A stretch of DNA of 64,000 nucleotides from Propionibacteriaceae bacterium (GTDB lineage: Bacteria > Actinomycetota > Actinomycetes > Propionibacteriales > Propionibacteriaceae): assembly GCA_031261485.1 (NCBI GenBank), contig JAISJO010000019.1, positions 1 through 64,000 on the forward strand, given 5' to 3'. How positions within the stretch are numbered: the stretch's first letter is position 1; each line of letters opens with the position of its first letter. A program made the translations under genes and the position numbers. Of this stretch, positions 25,231-34,479 are shown piece by piece. The notes beneath the pieces are model-generated. The model was not told the origin of the DNA. It saw only the letters and a program-made list of their open reading frames with translations, and did not search any database.

Positions 25231-26828
25231 TAAGCCAAGGACACGAGGTCGATGTACGCGGGATTCCACAGGTCCTCTGTGCCGTCGGGCAGGAGGAGGA
25301 CCCGGTCGGGATTGAGTGCCTCGACGGCTCCTTCATCGTGGGTCACGAGCACAATCGCACCCTTGTACGTGTTGATGGCGCGCAACACTTCCTCCCGCGA
25401 TGCTGGGTCAAGGTTGTTGGTTGGCTCATCCAAGAGCAGGACATTGGCTCGGGAGACGACCAGCATCGACAGCGCCAGTCGCGTCTTCTCTCCACCGGAC
25501 AGAACTCGGGTTGGCTTGTCCACATCGTCGCCCGTGAACAGGAAAGACCCCAGGATTGAGCGCGCCTCAGTCTCGCTCAGTTCGGACGCGGCCTCCATCA
25601 TGTTCTCCAAGACGGTCTGGCTCATGTCGAGGGTTTCGTGTTCCTGCGCGTAATACCCGAGTTTGAGCCCGTGGCCATCGTGGATTTCGCCAATGTCAGG
25701 TTCCTCCGCCCGACCGAGCAGCCTCAGAAGGGTCGTTTTGCCAGCGCCATTGAGCCCAAGGACCACCACCCGCGAGCCTCGATCCACGACCAAGTCCACA
25801 TCGAAGAAGACTTCCAGCGACCCGTACGACTTGCACAAACCCTCGGCTGACAAGGGAATCTTCCCCGATGGCGCGGGGTCCGGGAACCGCAGATGGGCGA
25901 CCTTGTCTGCCACGCGCACTTCGTCGAGGCCTTCGAGCAACCTTTCGGCTCTGCGCTCCATGTTTTGTGCGGCAACCGCCTTCGTGGCCTTGGCCCTCAT
26001 GGAATCGGCCTGGGCCTGCAGTGCTGCGGCCTTGCGCTCAGCGTTCGCACGTTCTCGTTTGCGGCGCTTCTCGTCCGCCTCGCGCTGAGTGAGGTACTTC
26101 GCCCATCCCATGTTGTACTGGTCGATGACTTGGCGAGTCGCGTCGAGGTGGTACACCTTGTTGACCGTCTCGCCCAGCAGAGCCACGTCGTGGGAAATGA
26201 CGATGAGACCGCCCGGGAAGGTCTTGAGGAAGTTGCGCAGCCACACAATCGAGTCAGCGTCCAAGTGGTTCGTCGGCTCGTCCAAGAGCAGTGTGTCGGC
26301 CGCCAAGAAGAGGATGCGCGCCAATTCGACGCGCCTCCGCTGGCCTCCCGACAGGGTTTCCAGTGTCTGACTCATGACTCGGTCGGGCAGGCCGACGTTG
26401 GCAGCGATACGGGCAGCCTCCGCTTGCGCTGAGTACCCTCCCTGGGAGAGGAACTCGGTCTCCGCCTTCGCGTACGAAGCCATGGCCTTTTCCCGCTCAG
26501 CGCCTTGGGAGTCCGCCATGAGAGTGGAGTACTTCTCCATCCTCAGCGTGATTTGGTCGAGCCCGCGCGCGGAGAGGATGCGAGCTTTGGTCGTCACATG
26601 GAGGTCGCCTGTGCGTGGGTCTTGGGGAAGGTACCCGATGACGCCTTTGGATTGCACAGTCCCGGCGGTCGGCAAAGTCTTCCCCGCCAGAATCTTCATC
26701 AGTGTGGTCTTGCCAGCGCCATTACGGCCAACAAGGCCAATTTTGTCACCGGGAGACACCGAAAAAGTGGTAGGCGCGATGAGCAGGCGTGCCCCCGCCC
26801 GCACCTCAAGTTCGCGAGATGAAATCAC
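25230..26828 (-). CDS. ABC-F family ribosome-associated ATPase
   Basis: This 532-residue protein has two ABC domains in one chain and no membrane segments, as in the ABC-F family of translation factors and ribosome-protection proteins. First domain: GRNGAGKTTLMKIL, LSGGQRRRVELARIL, TLLLDEPTNHLD. The linker (about residues 235-310) is a charged helical hairpin rich in Arg, Lys and Ala. Second domain: GLNGAGKTTLLRLL, LSGGEKTRLALSMLV, VLLLDEPTNNLD. It resembles the actinobacterial housekeeping ABC-F group rather than a known antibiotic-resistance type. GTG start, 3 bases after the stop of the upstream microprotein. Confidence 0.94.
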   Translation of the reverse strand: MISSRELEVRAGARLLIAPTTFSVSPGDKIGLVGRNGAGKTTLMKILAGKTLPTAGTVQSKGVIGYLPQDPRTGDLHVTTKARILSARGLDQITLRMEKYSTLMADSQGAEREKAMASYAKAETEFLSQGGYSAQAEAARIAANVGLPDRVMSQTLETLSGGQRRRVELARILFLAADTLLLDEPTNHLDADSIVWLRNFLKTFPGGLIVISHDVALLGETVNKVYHLDATRQVIDQYNMGWAKYLTQREADEKRRKRERANAERKAAALQAQADSMRAKATKAVAAQNMERRAERLLEGLDEVRVADKVAHLRFPDPAPSGKIPLSAEGLCKSYGSLEVFFDVDLVVDRGSRVVVLGLNGAGKTTLLRLLGRAEEPDIGEIHDGHGLKLGYYAQEHETLDMSQTVLENMMEAASELSETEARSILGSFLFTGDDVDKPTRVLSGGEKTRLALSMLVVSRANVLLLDEPTNNLDPASREEVLRAINTYKGAIVLVTHDEGAVEALNPDRVLLLPDGTEDLWNPAYIDLVSLA

Positions 26829-26831
26829 AGG

Positions 26832-26960
26832 TCAGAACGCAGGGTCCAAGGCCTCGGACCACAGTTCCGCTTCCGCTTCAGCCGCCCTCTTGGCACGGGC
26901 CACGTACAGAAAACCCAGGCCCGCAAGAATCAGCAAGGTGAGAAAGAGTTTCTTCTTCAT
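26832..26960 (-). CDS. DLW-39-like microprotein
   Basis: This 42-residue protein begins MKKKLFLTLLILAGLGFLYV, one membrane helix, then a charged tail ARAKRAAEAEAELWSEALDP. It matches the layout of the actinobacterial DLW-39 family (single helix, basic stretch, (D/E)LWxEAxDP ending). Function is unknown. It lies three bases upstream of the ABC-F gene, which implies coupled translation. No Shine-Dalgarno is present; TAGGCT sits 7 bases before the ATG, so the message may be leaderless. Its length is below usual gene-calling cut-offs. Confidence 0.8.
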   Translation of the reverse strand: MKKKLFLTLLILAGLGFLYVARAKRAAEAEAELWSEALDPAF

Positions 26961-27342
26961 GGGTACAAGCCTATCTCAGGGTGACGCACGCTTCACACGC
27001 CCTGAGAGAAACAACCGTCATCGAAGTGAGCCGCCGAGCAGCCACCAGAGGTTCATGAGAAGCCCCCACCGAGTGCCTCTTGCGCCCTCGGTATCCAACT
27101 CTGGCCTTGTCCGTGTACTTTCGGGACCTAGTGCCGAAGTGGGATCAGAGTCAGCCCGAAATCGGCTCCGAAATGGGCGAACTTTGGACCAACACCGACG
27201 GCCATCCCCCGATATCAGGAGGTTAGGGCATGAGTCAGGGCTTCAAACTCCACCTGCACTCTCTTCCATGAAGAGCCGCCATAGTACATGACGTAGGTTA
27301 GGAGTAAAATCCTATAAATTGGGATGTGGAGAGATGATACTT
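26961..27342. other. Intergenic region before the acetyltransferase
   Basis: About 380 bases with no gene I can support. Base composition drops towards the right end, where TATAAA (27313-27318) is a possible -10 box for the acetyltransferase. The left part should carry the promoter of the microprotein/ABC-F operon. Confidence 0.4.
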
Positions 27343-27951
27343 ATGGACAACGTTGAACGTAAGAAACAAGGATTGCCGTATTGCTACGACGACCCCGCGT
27401 TATTGGGCGACCAGCATATTTACCAAGACAAAATGACCGAGTTCAATAGAACGCTGCCGACAGAAACGGAAGAGCGGCAAAGAATCTTGAAGGAGATGTT
27501 TGCCGAAATAGGCGAGGGTTGCACGGTGGAGGCTCCGGTTTACGCAAACTGGGGCTGCAAGAACGTTCATCTGGGGAAGGGGGTTTACCTCAATTCCAAT
27601 GTGACTTTTGTAGATGACGAGCATATTTACATTGGAGACAACTGTCTGATTGCGCCGAATGTCGTGTTCTCAACTTCGGGACACCCGGTATTGCCTATTC
27701 TCAGAGAGCATCATTACGTGTACAATCTTCCCATTCATGTAGGTGTTAATGTTTGGATTGGTTCGGGTGCACAAATCATGCCGGGAATAACGATTGGCGA
27801 CAATTCTGTTATCGGCGCCGGAAGCGTCGTGACAAATGATATACCGGCTAATGTCGTCGCGTTCGGAGTGCCGTGCAGAGTGATACGGGAAATAGGCGAA
27901 AGAGACAGAGAATACTATTACAAGCAACGAAAACTGGATGTTTGGGAATGA
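27343..27951 (+). CDS. Sugar O-acetyltransferase (maltose/galactoside type)
   Basis: This 202-residue left-handed beta-helix enzyme transfers acetyl from acetyl-CoA to a sugar hydroxyl. N-terminal mac domain: YDDPALLGDQ, then FNRTLPTETEERQRILKEMF. Hexapeptide repeats run from about 75 to 180 (IGDNCLIAPNVVFS, GVNVWIGSGAQIMPGITIG, NSVIGAGSVVTNDIP). The catalytic His is His114 in STSGHPV. Start chosen from GGAGAG 9 bases before ATG. The gene is visibly A+T-richer than all its neighbours, uses codons such as ATA and AGA, and stands alone, all of which suggest recent transfer, perhaps from Firmicutes. Confidence 0.93.
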   Translation: MDNVERKKQGLPYCYDDPALLGDQHIYQDKMTEFNRTLPTETEERQRILKEMFAEIGEGCTVEAPVYANWGCKNVHLGKGVYLNSNVTFVDDEHIYIGDNCLIAPNVVFSTSGHPVLPILREHHYVYNLPIHVGVNVWIGSGAQIMPGITIGDNSVIGAGSVVTNDIPANVVAFGVPCRVIREIGERDREYYYKQRKLDVWE

Positions 27952-28039
27952 ACAAGTTCCAGTTTCTCGAAAGCGCAGCCCGAACAAGACCCAGTCGATG
28001 AATCCTGCGACAGCACACAGACCGACAACCAGTATTTCC

Positions 28040-28477
28040 CTACAAATTGAAGCCGATGGCGCGCAACTGTTCGCGGCCGTCCTCGGAAATCATGTCGAGG
28101 CTCCACGGGGGTAGCCAGACCCAGTTGAGGGTGACGGCGCTTGTCAGCTCGGATAAGAGGTAGTGTACGTCCGCCTCTAGGCGGTCGGTCAGGGGGCACA
28201 TGGGTGAGGTCAGGGTCATGTCGATGGTGGCACGACCTTGGTCGTCGATGTCCACGCCGTACACCAAACCTAGGTCCACGACGTTGACGCCCAACTCGGG
28301 ATCGACCACGTCCTTGAGGGCATCCAAGAGGGCTTCGGGAGTTCCAAAGTGTGGGTGGAACGCAGGGTCAGTCAGTTTGATGGAAGTGGCCACCTCATCC
28401 CCCTGGGATTCTTCAGCGGTCACTTCGTGAGTCTCGACTTCGTCTTGCGGAAGACCCGCGTCGTCGTATTGGCTCAT
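28040..28477 (-). CDS. sufT: SufT-like DUF59/MIP18 protein
   Basis: This 145-residue protein carries a DUF59 domain (about residues 45-140): ALKDVVDPELGVNVVDLGLVYG and TLTSPMCPLTDRLEADV, with the conserved cysteine. SufT proteins help mature Fe-S proteins when demand is high. The first 40 residues are acidic and variable. Start follows AGGAGGAG. It closes the suf operon with a 4-base overlap with sufU. A hypothetical-metal-sulfur-assembly label would be equally acceptable. Confidence 0.93.
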   Translation of the reverse strand: MSQYDDAGLPQDEVETHEVTAEESQGDEVATSIKLTDPAFHPHFGTPEALLDALKDVVDPELGVNVVDLGLVYGVDIDDQGRATIDMTLTSPMCPLTDRLEADVHYLLSELTSAVTLNWVWLPPWSLDMISEDGREQLRAIGFNL

Positions 28478-28917
28478 TTCTCTCCTCCTGTCCTCAAGAT
28501 GGCGTCGCGCAGGGCGGCCCACCCCAACATGGCACACTTCACACGGGCCGGGAACTGGGCCACACCGTTGAACGCGATGGCGTCGCCGTACACATCCTCG
28601 TCCAGTTCAACCGCACCCTGGCCTTCCAACATCTCCAAGAACCCGTCGTACAACCCCAGCGCGTGTTCGACGGTACCCCCAATGACAAGGTCTGACATGA
28701 CGGAGGTGGACGCCTGAGAGATGGAACAACCCTCAGCCAGATAGCTCACATCCCCAACGACATCGCCATCTCGGTCCAACCGCAGTTGAAGCTCGTCACC
28801 GCACGATGGATTCACATGGCTCACTTCGACCGAAAACGGCTCGCGCAACCCGCTATGATGCTTGGCGCGATAATGGTCGAGGATGATGTCCTGATACAAC
28901 GAGTGCAAGTCGATCAT
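28474..28917 (-). CDS. sufU: Fe-S assembly sulfur-transfer protein SufU
   Basis: SufU takes sulfur from the SufS cysteine and passes it to SufBCD. The 147 residues contain the three zinc/sulfur cysteines in NPSCGDEL, AEGCSISQAS and ARVKCAMLGW, and the acidic ligand in CGDE. The insertion between the second and third cysteines is typical of SufU rather than IscU. ATGA overlaps link it to sufS and sufT. Confidence 0.95.
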   Translation of the reverse strand: MIDLHSLYQDIILDHYRAKHHSGLREPFSVEVSHVNPSCGDELQLRLDRDGDVVGDVSYLAEGCSISQASTSVMSDLVIGGTVEHALGLYDGFLEMLEGQGAVELDEDVYGDAIAFNGVAQFPARVKCAMLGWAALRDAILRTGGEK

Positions 28918-30227
28918 GGGGCCACCTTGAAGAATCGGCGTACCTCCATGAGCCCGTCCACGAGGGCGTCGATTTCAGCGGTGGTCGTGTAGAGATACGT
29001 AGAGACACGGATGGACGATTGCACACCAAAACGCTCATGCAATGGCCGGGCACAATGATGTCCCCCGCGCACAGCGATGCCCAAGGAATCCAAGACCTGC
29101 ATGGCGTCGTGGGGATGGACATCCGCCAACGTGAATGCGAAAACCGACCCGCGATCAACAGGCACCTTCGGCCCGATGAGATGCAAGTCAGGGACGGATA
29201 ACAGCTTGTCAAGGGCATATTCTGTGAGAGTCGCGTCATGGGCGGCGACAGCGGACATGCCCTGCAAGGTCTTCGGCTTTTGGCCGCGCTCCCTGCTCGG
29301 CACACGCTCTTCCACCGCGTTCAAGTAATCCACGGCGGCCCCCAAACCCACGGCCTGAGCGATGGGCGGTGTGCCTGCCTCGAACCGGTGCGGAGGCCGG
29401 GCGTACGTCGAAGCGGCCATGCGCACAACCTCAATCATCTCTCCCCCACCGAGGAAGGGCGGCAGCGAATCGAGCAGGTCATACTTGCCCCACAGGACGC
29501 CGATGCCAGTGGGCCCCAGCATCTTGTGCCCAGTGAAGGCCAGCATGTCCACACCCATGTCTGCAACAGATGTTGGGTTGTGCGGGACGTACTGCGACCC
29601 GTCCGCGATGACGACCGCACCGAAGCGATGCGCCCAATCGGCAATCTCCCGAATGGGAGTCAGAGCCCCGGTCACATTCGACAAAGCAGTGATCGAGACA
29701 ACTTTTGTGTGCTCATTGATGAGGTGGTCGGCACGAGCCTTCGCCAGGTCAAGACGTCCCTCGTCGGTCACGTCGAACCAGCGCAGAGTGGCACCGGTGC
29801 GCTGACACGCCATCTGCCACGGCACGAGGTTGGAGTGATGCTCGGCCACGGAGATGACCACCTCATCGCCAGGTGACAAGCGGGAAGACAGGGTGTACGC
29901 GGCGAGATTCAGCGCTTCGGACGCATTCTTGGTGAAGACAATCTCCTGCGACACACCCCCGACGAAAGCAGCCACCTTGTCCCGCGCCCCCTCGAAAGCG
30001 GCGGTCGCCTGTGCCCCCAAAGTGTGCATCGCGCGCGCGACGTTGGCGTTGTGATACCGATAATGCTCGTCCACAGCCTTGAGGACAGCCTCAGGTTTCT
30101 GCGAGGTGTTGGCAGAGTCCAAGTACACCAGCGCCGTCCGCTTCCCGCCGACAGGTTCGATGCCCGCGTTCAGAATGGGAAAGTCAGCCCGGCGCGCCCC
30201 GAGGAGAGCATCATCGAAGAGTGTCAT
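28914..30227 (-). CDS. sufS: Cysteine desulfurase SufS
   Basis: This PLP enzyme removes sulfur from cysteine to supply Fe-S cluster assembly. Visible: the PLP-lysine motif AFTGHKMLGPTGIGVLWG, SVAEHHSNLVPWQ, and the active-site cysteine in VRGGHHCARPLHERFG. Length (437) is slightly above the usual 405-415; an insertion around residues 305-330 (EERVPSRERGQKPKTL) accounts for it. Joined by 4-base overlaps to sufC and sufU. Confidence 0.96.
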   Translation of the reverse strand: MTLFDDALLGARRADFPILNAGIEPVGGKRTALVYLDSANTSQKPEAVLKAVDEHYRYHNANVARAMHTLGAQATAAFEGARDKVAAFVGGVSQEIVFTKNASEALNLAAYTLSSRLSPGDEVVISVAEHHSNLVPWQMACQRTGATLRWFDVTDEGRLDLAKARADHLINEHTKVVSITALSNVTGALTPIREIADWAHRFGAVVIADGSQYVPHNPTSVADMGVDMLAFTGHKMLGPTGIGVLWGKYDLLDSLPPFLGGGEMIEVVRMAASTYARPPHRFEAGTPPIAQAVGLGAAVDYLNAVEERVPSRERGQKPKTLQGMSAVAAHDATLTEYALDKLLSVPDLHLIGPKVPVDRGSVFAFTLADVHPHDAMQVLDSLGIAVRGGHHCARPLHERFGVQSSIRVSTYLYTTTAEIDALVDGLMEVRRFFKVAP

Positions 30228-30979
30228 GACAGGTATTTCTCGTAGCCAGTCTCTTCGAGGGAGTCAGCCAAGCTTGCGTCGCCCTCTTCGACCACATGAC
30301 CGTCCACGAAGACGTGGACGAAGTCGGGATGGATGTACTTCAGAATCCGCGTGTAGTGTGTGATGAGCAGAACCCCACGGTCCCCTTGCGAAGCGTAACG
30401 GTTGACCCCCTCCGACACGACACGCAGCGCGTCGATGTCCAGACCGGAGTCAGTCTCATCCAGAATCGCATATTTCGGATTGAGCAATTCTAGTTGCACA
30501 ATTTCGTTGCGCTTCTTCTCACCGCCCGAGAAGCCTTCGTTGACCGAGCGGGAGGCGAACTCGTCGTCCAGTTGCATCTGGGCCAAAGACTCGTTGACCT
30601 TCTTGACCCACGAGCGCAGAGGAGGCGCTTCACCGTCGATGGCGGTCTTGGCTGTCCTCAGGAAGTTGGAGACGGAAACGCCAGGAACCTCCACGGGGTA
30701 TTGCATAGCAAGGAACAAGCCCGCCTTCGCTCTCTCGTCCACCTTCAGCGTGGTCAGTTCAACGCCGTCGAGCAGGACGGACCCGGACGTGATGGTGTAT
30801 TTGGGATGACCGGCGATGGAGTAGGCGAGGGTGGACTTGCCCGACCCGTTGGGGCCCATGATGGCATGGACCTCGCCCGGTTTGATGGTGAGATTCACCC
30901 CTTTGAGAATGGATTTCGGCCCTGTCTCAGTCTCCACATCCACATGGAGGTCGGTGATCTTCAGTTCGCGGTCAGTCAT
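30224..30979 (-). CDS. sufC: Fe-S assembly ATPase SufC
   Basis: SufC is the ABC-type ATPase of the SufBCD scaffold. Walker A MGPNGSGKSTL (about residues 41-51), signature GFSGGEKKRNEIVQL, Walker B YAILDETDSGLDIDAL, and the SufC-type H-loop ITHYTRIL are all present. 251 residues is normal length. It is coupled by ATGA to sufD before it and sufS after it. Confidence 0.97.
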   Translation of the reverse strand: MTDRELKITDLHVDVETETGPKSILKGVNLTIKPGEVHAIMGPNGSGKSTLAYSIAGHPKYTITSGSVLLDGVELTTLKVDERAKAGLFLAMQYPVEVPGVSVSNFLRTAKTAIDGEAPPLRSWVKKVNESLAQMQLDDEFASRSVNEGFSGGEKKRNEIVQLELLNPKYAILDETDSGLDIDALRVVSEGVNRYASQGDRGVLLITHYTRILKYIHPDFVHVFVDGHVVEEGDASLADSLEETGYEKYLS

Positions 30980-32139
30980 TTTTCTTCCTTGTCAAGGCCG
31001 GTTTCAGAGCCAAATCCTAGTTCGGTGTCAATTTTGTCCATGAGGAGTGTCTCGACGTCCTCGACGCCGATCTTGTTGAGGACAGTGGTAAAGAATCCGC
31101 GCACCACCAGTCGGCGAGCCTCTGCCTCATCGACCCCGCGCGATTGCAGATAGAACAACTGCTCCTCATCGAAGCGGCCCGTGGAGGCGGAGTGCCCAGC
31201 GCCCACGATATTCCCGGTCTCAATCTCCAGGTTCGGCACGGCCTCGGCGCGGCACCCATCGGTCAAGACCAGGTTCTTGTTGGCCTCATAGGTCTCGATG
31301 CCTTGCGCGGCCGGTCGGATGAGCACGTCGCCCACCCATACCGATGTTGCTTTCTCGCCTTGGAGCGCCCCTCGGTAGTTGACGTGGGACACGCCCTTGG
31401 GGTGGTTGTGGTCCACAAAGAGTCGATGTTCCAGATGTTGGCCAGCCTCAGCGAAGTACACACCCAACAACTCTGCGTCGCCACCTTGGCTCGCATAGGA
31501 GACGTTGTTCTGAATACGGACAAGGTCTCCACCCAGCGTCACGACGATATGGCGGTACACCGAGTCCTTGTTCACGAGGGCCTCATGCTGGCCCAAGTGG
31601 ACCGACCCACGTTCCCAGTCCTGGATGGACACGACGGTCAAATGCGCCCCATCGCCCACGAGGATTTCCACGTTGCCGATATGACGCGCCCGGCCACCAT
31701 ATTGAAGGATCACAGTCGCGCGAGACAAGGGTTTAGCCTCTATGACAAGGTGATTCGCGGTGAGGACCTGATTGTCGTCGCCCTGAATGGTCAAGCGGAT
31801 GGGCTCGGCCACCTCCGAATCAATCAGAAGGTAAGAGGCGTCCGCAGTGGTTGCCGCGATGGCGGATGTGCGGTCCACGGGCTTGAGGACGGTGCCACGG
31901 GGGACCTGGCCCTTACCCAATGTGGGCAGCGATGTGCCGGAGCCAAGCGCGCCCAACCCTACACAGTGAATGGGCAGGGACCCTTGTACATTGTTCTCAT
32001 CGAAGAAGTCTGTCAGCTTCTCCACAGGCGTGAAACGCCAGAACTCTTCGCGCCCGGTGGGCACGCCGTGGTCGGCCAGATTGAAGGACCCCTGAGGGTG
32101 CAGGTACGAAATGGTGGTGGTCTCAGGAAGATTGCTCAT
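30976..32139 (-). CDS. sufD: Fe-S assembly scaffold protein SufD
   Basis: SufD pairs with SufB in the cluster scaffold. The 387-residue chain shows the right-handed beta-helix core ([37 protein letters not shown]) and the C-terminal helical end typical of SufB/Suf[22 protein letters not shown], in which the His of HSAS is conserved. It overlaps sufB and sufC by 4 bases each. Confidence 0.95.
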   Translation of the reverse strand: MSNLPETTTISYLHPQGSFNLADHGVPTGREEFWRFTPVEKLTDFFDENNVQGSLPIHCVGLGALGSGTSLPTLGKGQVPRGTVLKPVDRTSAIAATTADASYLLIDSEVAEPIRLTIQGDDNQVLTANHLVIEAKPLSRATVILQYGGRARHIGNVEILVGDGAHLTVVSIQDWERGSVHLGQHEALVNKDSVYRHIVVTLGGDLVRIQNNVSYASQGGDAELLGVYFAEAGQHLEHRLFVDHNHPKGVSHVNYRGALQGEKATSVWVGDVLIRPAAQGIETYEANKNLVLTDGCRAEAVPNLEIETGNIVGAGHSASTGRFDEEQLFYLQSRGVDEAEARRLVVRGFFTTVLNKIGVEDVETLLMDKIDTELGFGSETGLDKEEK

Positions 32140-33575
32140 CCGACGGCTCCTTCCATTTGCAGCTCGATCAATCGGTTGAGTTCGAGGGCGTACTCCATGG
32201 GAAGCTCGCGCGCGATGGGCTCGACGAATCCGCGCACGACCATTGCCATGGCTTCTTCCTCTTTCATTCCTCGGCTCATCAGGTAGAACAGTTGGTCCTC
32301 GGAGACCTTCGACACCGTCGCTTCATGGGCCATGGACACTTCGTCTTCGCGCACATCCACGTAGGGGTAGGTGTCAGAACGCGAGATGGTGTCCACCAGC
32401 AGGGCGTCACAGCGCACGGACGAGGACGAATGATGGGCATTCGGCGTGACATGGACCAAGCCCCGGTAACTCGACCGCCCACCGCCGCGCGACACCGACT
32501 TCGACACGATGGTCGAGGTCGTGTACGGGGCCATGTGGACCATCTTGGAGCCCGTGTCCTGATGTTGGCCAGGCCCGGCGAAAGCAATGGACAAGGTTTC
32601 ACCCTTGGCATGCTCCCCCATCAGCCACACCGCCGGATACTTCATGGTCGCCTTGGCGCCGATGTTGCCGTCCACCCATTCCATCGTCGCGCCTTCCGCG
32701 CACGTCGCGCGCTTGGTGACGAGGTTGTACACGTTCGTGGACCAGTTCTGAATGGTGGAGTAGCGGCAGCGGGCGCCCTTCTTGATGATGATCTCCACGA
32801 CAGCGGCATGCAGGGAATCGGACTTGTAAATCGGGGCCGTGCATCCTTCGACGTAATGCACGAAGGCGTCCTCGTCCACGACGATGAGTGTGCGCTCGAA
32901 CTGTCCCATGTTCTCCGTGTTGATGCGGAAGTACGCCTGGAGCGGGATGGTGACGTGCACACCCTTGGGGACGTAAATGAAGGACCCGCCCGACCAGACC
33001 GCCGAATTGAGGGCCGAGAACTTGTTGTCCCCCGAAGCGATGACCGTCCCGAAATACTCCCTGAACAACTCCGGCTGTTCTTTGAGGGCGGTGTCGGTGT
33101 CGAGGAAGATGACCCCTTGGCGAGTCAGTTCCTCGTTGATCTTGTGGTACACGACCTCGGATTCGTATTGTGCGGCGATGCCTGCGACAAGGCGTTTCTT
33201 TTCGGCTTCGGGCAGTCCGAGTCGGTCGTACGTCGTTCGGATGTCCTCGGGCAGGTCCTCCCAGGACTGAGCGGGGCGATCCGTGGGAGACACGTAATAC
33301 TTGATCTCGTCGAAATCGATGTCCGACAAGTCTGCGCCCCACGTGGGCATGGGCTTGCGGTGGAAGAGGTCGAGTGCCTGCAGACGGAAATCAAGCATCC
33401 ATTGGGGCTCGTTCTTCTTCGCCGATATCTCCCGGACGACCTGCTCGGTGAGTCCGCGCTGGGCATGTTCACCAGCCTCGTCAGAGTCATGCCAGCCGAA
33501 ACGGTAATTCCCCAGAGCGGCGAGGTGCTCGTCTTGAGTCGCACCTGTGCCAGGGGCCTGTGTGGGTGATGTCAA
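32136..33575 (-). CDS. sufB: Fe-S assembly scaffold protein SufB
   Basis: SufB is the main scaffold subunit, 479 residues from the chosen start. Conserved stretches: [34 protein letters not shown] with the essential cysteine, and the C-terminal [23 protein letters not shown] propose TTG at 33575 as start: AAGGAAGG lies 7 bases upstream, and TTGA gives the same 4-base overlap seen at every other junction of this operon. A GTG 18 codons earlier would add an odd His-rich leader ([15 protein letters not shown]) lying over the end of sufR and has no ribosome-binding site. Confidence 0.93.
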   Translation of the reverse strand: MTSPTQAPGTGATQDEHLAALGNYRFGWHDSDEAGEHAQRGLTEQVVREISAKKNEPQWMLDFRLQALDLFHRKPMPTWGADLSDIDFDEIKYYVSPTDRPAQSWEDLPEDIRTTYDRLGLPEAEKKRLVAGIAAQYESEVVYHKINEELTRQGVIFLDTDTALKEQPELFREYFGTVIASGDNKFSALNSAVWSGGSFIYVPKGVHVTIPLQAYFRINTENMGQFERTLIVVDEDAFVHYVEGCTAPIYKSDSLHAAVVEIIIKKGARCRYSTIQNWSTNVYNLVTKRATCAEGATMEWVDGNIGAKATMKYPAVWLMGEHAKGETLSIAFAGPGQHQDTGSKMVHMAPYTTSTIVSKSVSRGGGRSSYRGLVHVTPNAHHSSSSVRCDALLVDTISRSDTYPYVDVREDEVSMAHEATVSKVSEDQLFYLMSRGMKEEEAMAMVVRGFVEPIARELPMEYALELNRLIELQMEGAVG

Positions 33576-34261
33576 CGTGTGACCTTCCTTGTGGGAGTGG
33601 GTAAGGGCGTGGGAATGTGCGTTGTGCACACTCCGTCGCCGTGAGCTATCGTGGCCAGTCGCTGGACGTGGGAGTGCAGGAGCCGGGAGAAAACCTCAGT
33701 CTCGGCGGAGCACAGTTGGGGGAAACGTTCGGCGACGGCGGTGTACGGGCAATGGTGCTGGCACAGTTGTTCGCCCGACTGCGCAGGAAGCAACCCCGAC
33801 ATGAAACCAACCTCATTGAGCGCCTGCGAGAGCGCCTCCGCATCTGACAAGGTGGCATCATCTTTGCGCATCTGGTCGAAACGCTCCTCGACATGTGCGA
33901 AACGGTCTTCGAAGAAAGCCTCGACCGCCTCGTCCCCGCCCACTTGGCGCAACATTTCCAGCGCGGAGATGGCCAGTTCGTCGTAGGCGTGGGTGAAGGT
34001 CTCACGGCCCTGCCCAGTGGCGACGTATTCTTTGGAAGGCCGACCGGCTCCCCGCGCCTTCTGGGCCTTGGCCACACGAACACTGAGCATTCCCCCTTCT
34101 TCAAGGGCGCTCAGATGACGACGTATTGCCGCTTGTGTGAGTCCGAAGGCATCGGCCAATTGGGACGATGTCGCTTTCCCGTGTTCCATGACATACCTCA
34201 TCACGCGATGCCTGGTCGTGGCATCTGTCACCTCAGGCGAGGCAGGTACATCGAGTTTCAC
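33572..34261 (-). CDS. sufR: Fe-S-sensing regulator SufR
   Basis: This 229-residue winged-helix protein ([24 protein letters not shown], residues 31-51) has the SufR cysteine set CQHHC with a further Cys in FPQLCSAE about 14 residues on, which ligates an Fe-S cluster. Holo-SufR represses the suf operon, and loss of the cluster relieves it. It is the first gene of the operon. A GTG start coincides with the predicted transcription start of a leaderless promoter (see upstream). The C-terminal tail TPTRKVTR is Pro/Thr-rich. Confidence 0.93.
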   Translation of the reverse strand: MKLDVPASPEVTDATTRHRVMRYVMEHGKATSSQLADAFGLTQAAIRRHLSALEEGGMLSVRVAKAQKARGAGRPSKEYVATGQGRETFTHAYDELAISALEMLRQVGGDEAVEAFFEDRFAHVEERFDQMRKDDATLSDAEALSQALNEVGFMSGLLPAQSGEQLCQHHCPYTAVAERFPQLCSAETEVFSRLLHSHVQRLATIAHGDGVCTTHIPTPLPTPTRKVTR

Positions 34262-34267
34262 AAGTAC

Positions 34268-34296
34268 ATTCTTGCGTAATTCTCCCTAGTTTTCAA
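34268..34296 (-). promoter_or_regulatory. Promoter of the suf operon (leaderless)
   Basis: On the minus strand TTGAAA (34291-34296), 17 bases, and AAGAAT (34268-34273) precede the sufR GTG by 6 bases, so transcription should start on the G of the start codon. No Shine-Dalgarno is present. Confidence 0.6.
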
Positions 34297-34479
34297 CGCA
34301 CCGACACGAGCCGTCTGGTCTTCAGACTCTTCTGACCCACCCCTGTGTCCAAATGGCGCAACAAGTGGCCCGAAGTCGAGCGCACCACCTAGTTTCGTAC
34401 TAGGGTGTGGTGTGCAGGCGAGTGGGCTTGGGCCAAAGACCTGCGCAATTACTAATGACGCAAAACAAGAGGAAAGATT

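Noticed and set aside
28918-30227. Apparent extra insertion in SufS as a sign of a frameshift
   Set aside because: The frame is open throughout and all active-site motifs are in place; the insertion is simply a longer loop.
32157-33569. A 470-codon plus-strand frame opposite sufB
   Set aside because: Antisense of a strongly conserved gene, and no start signals.
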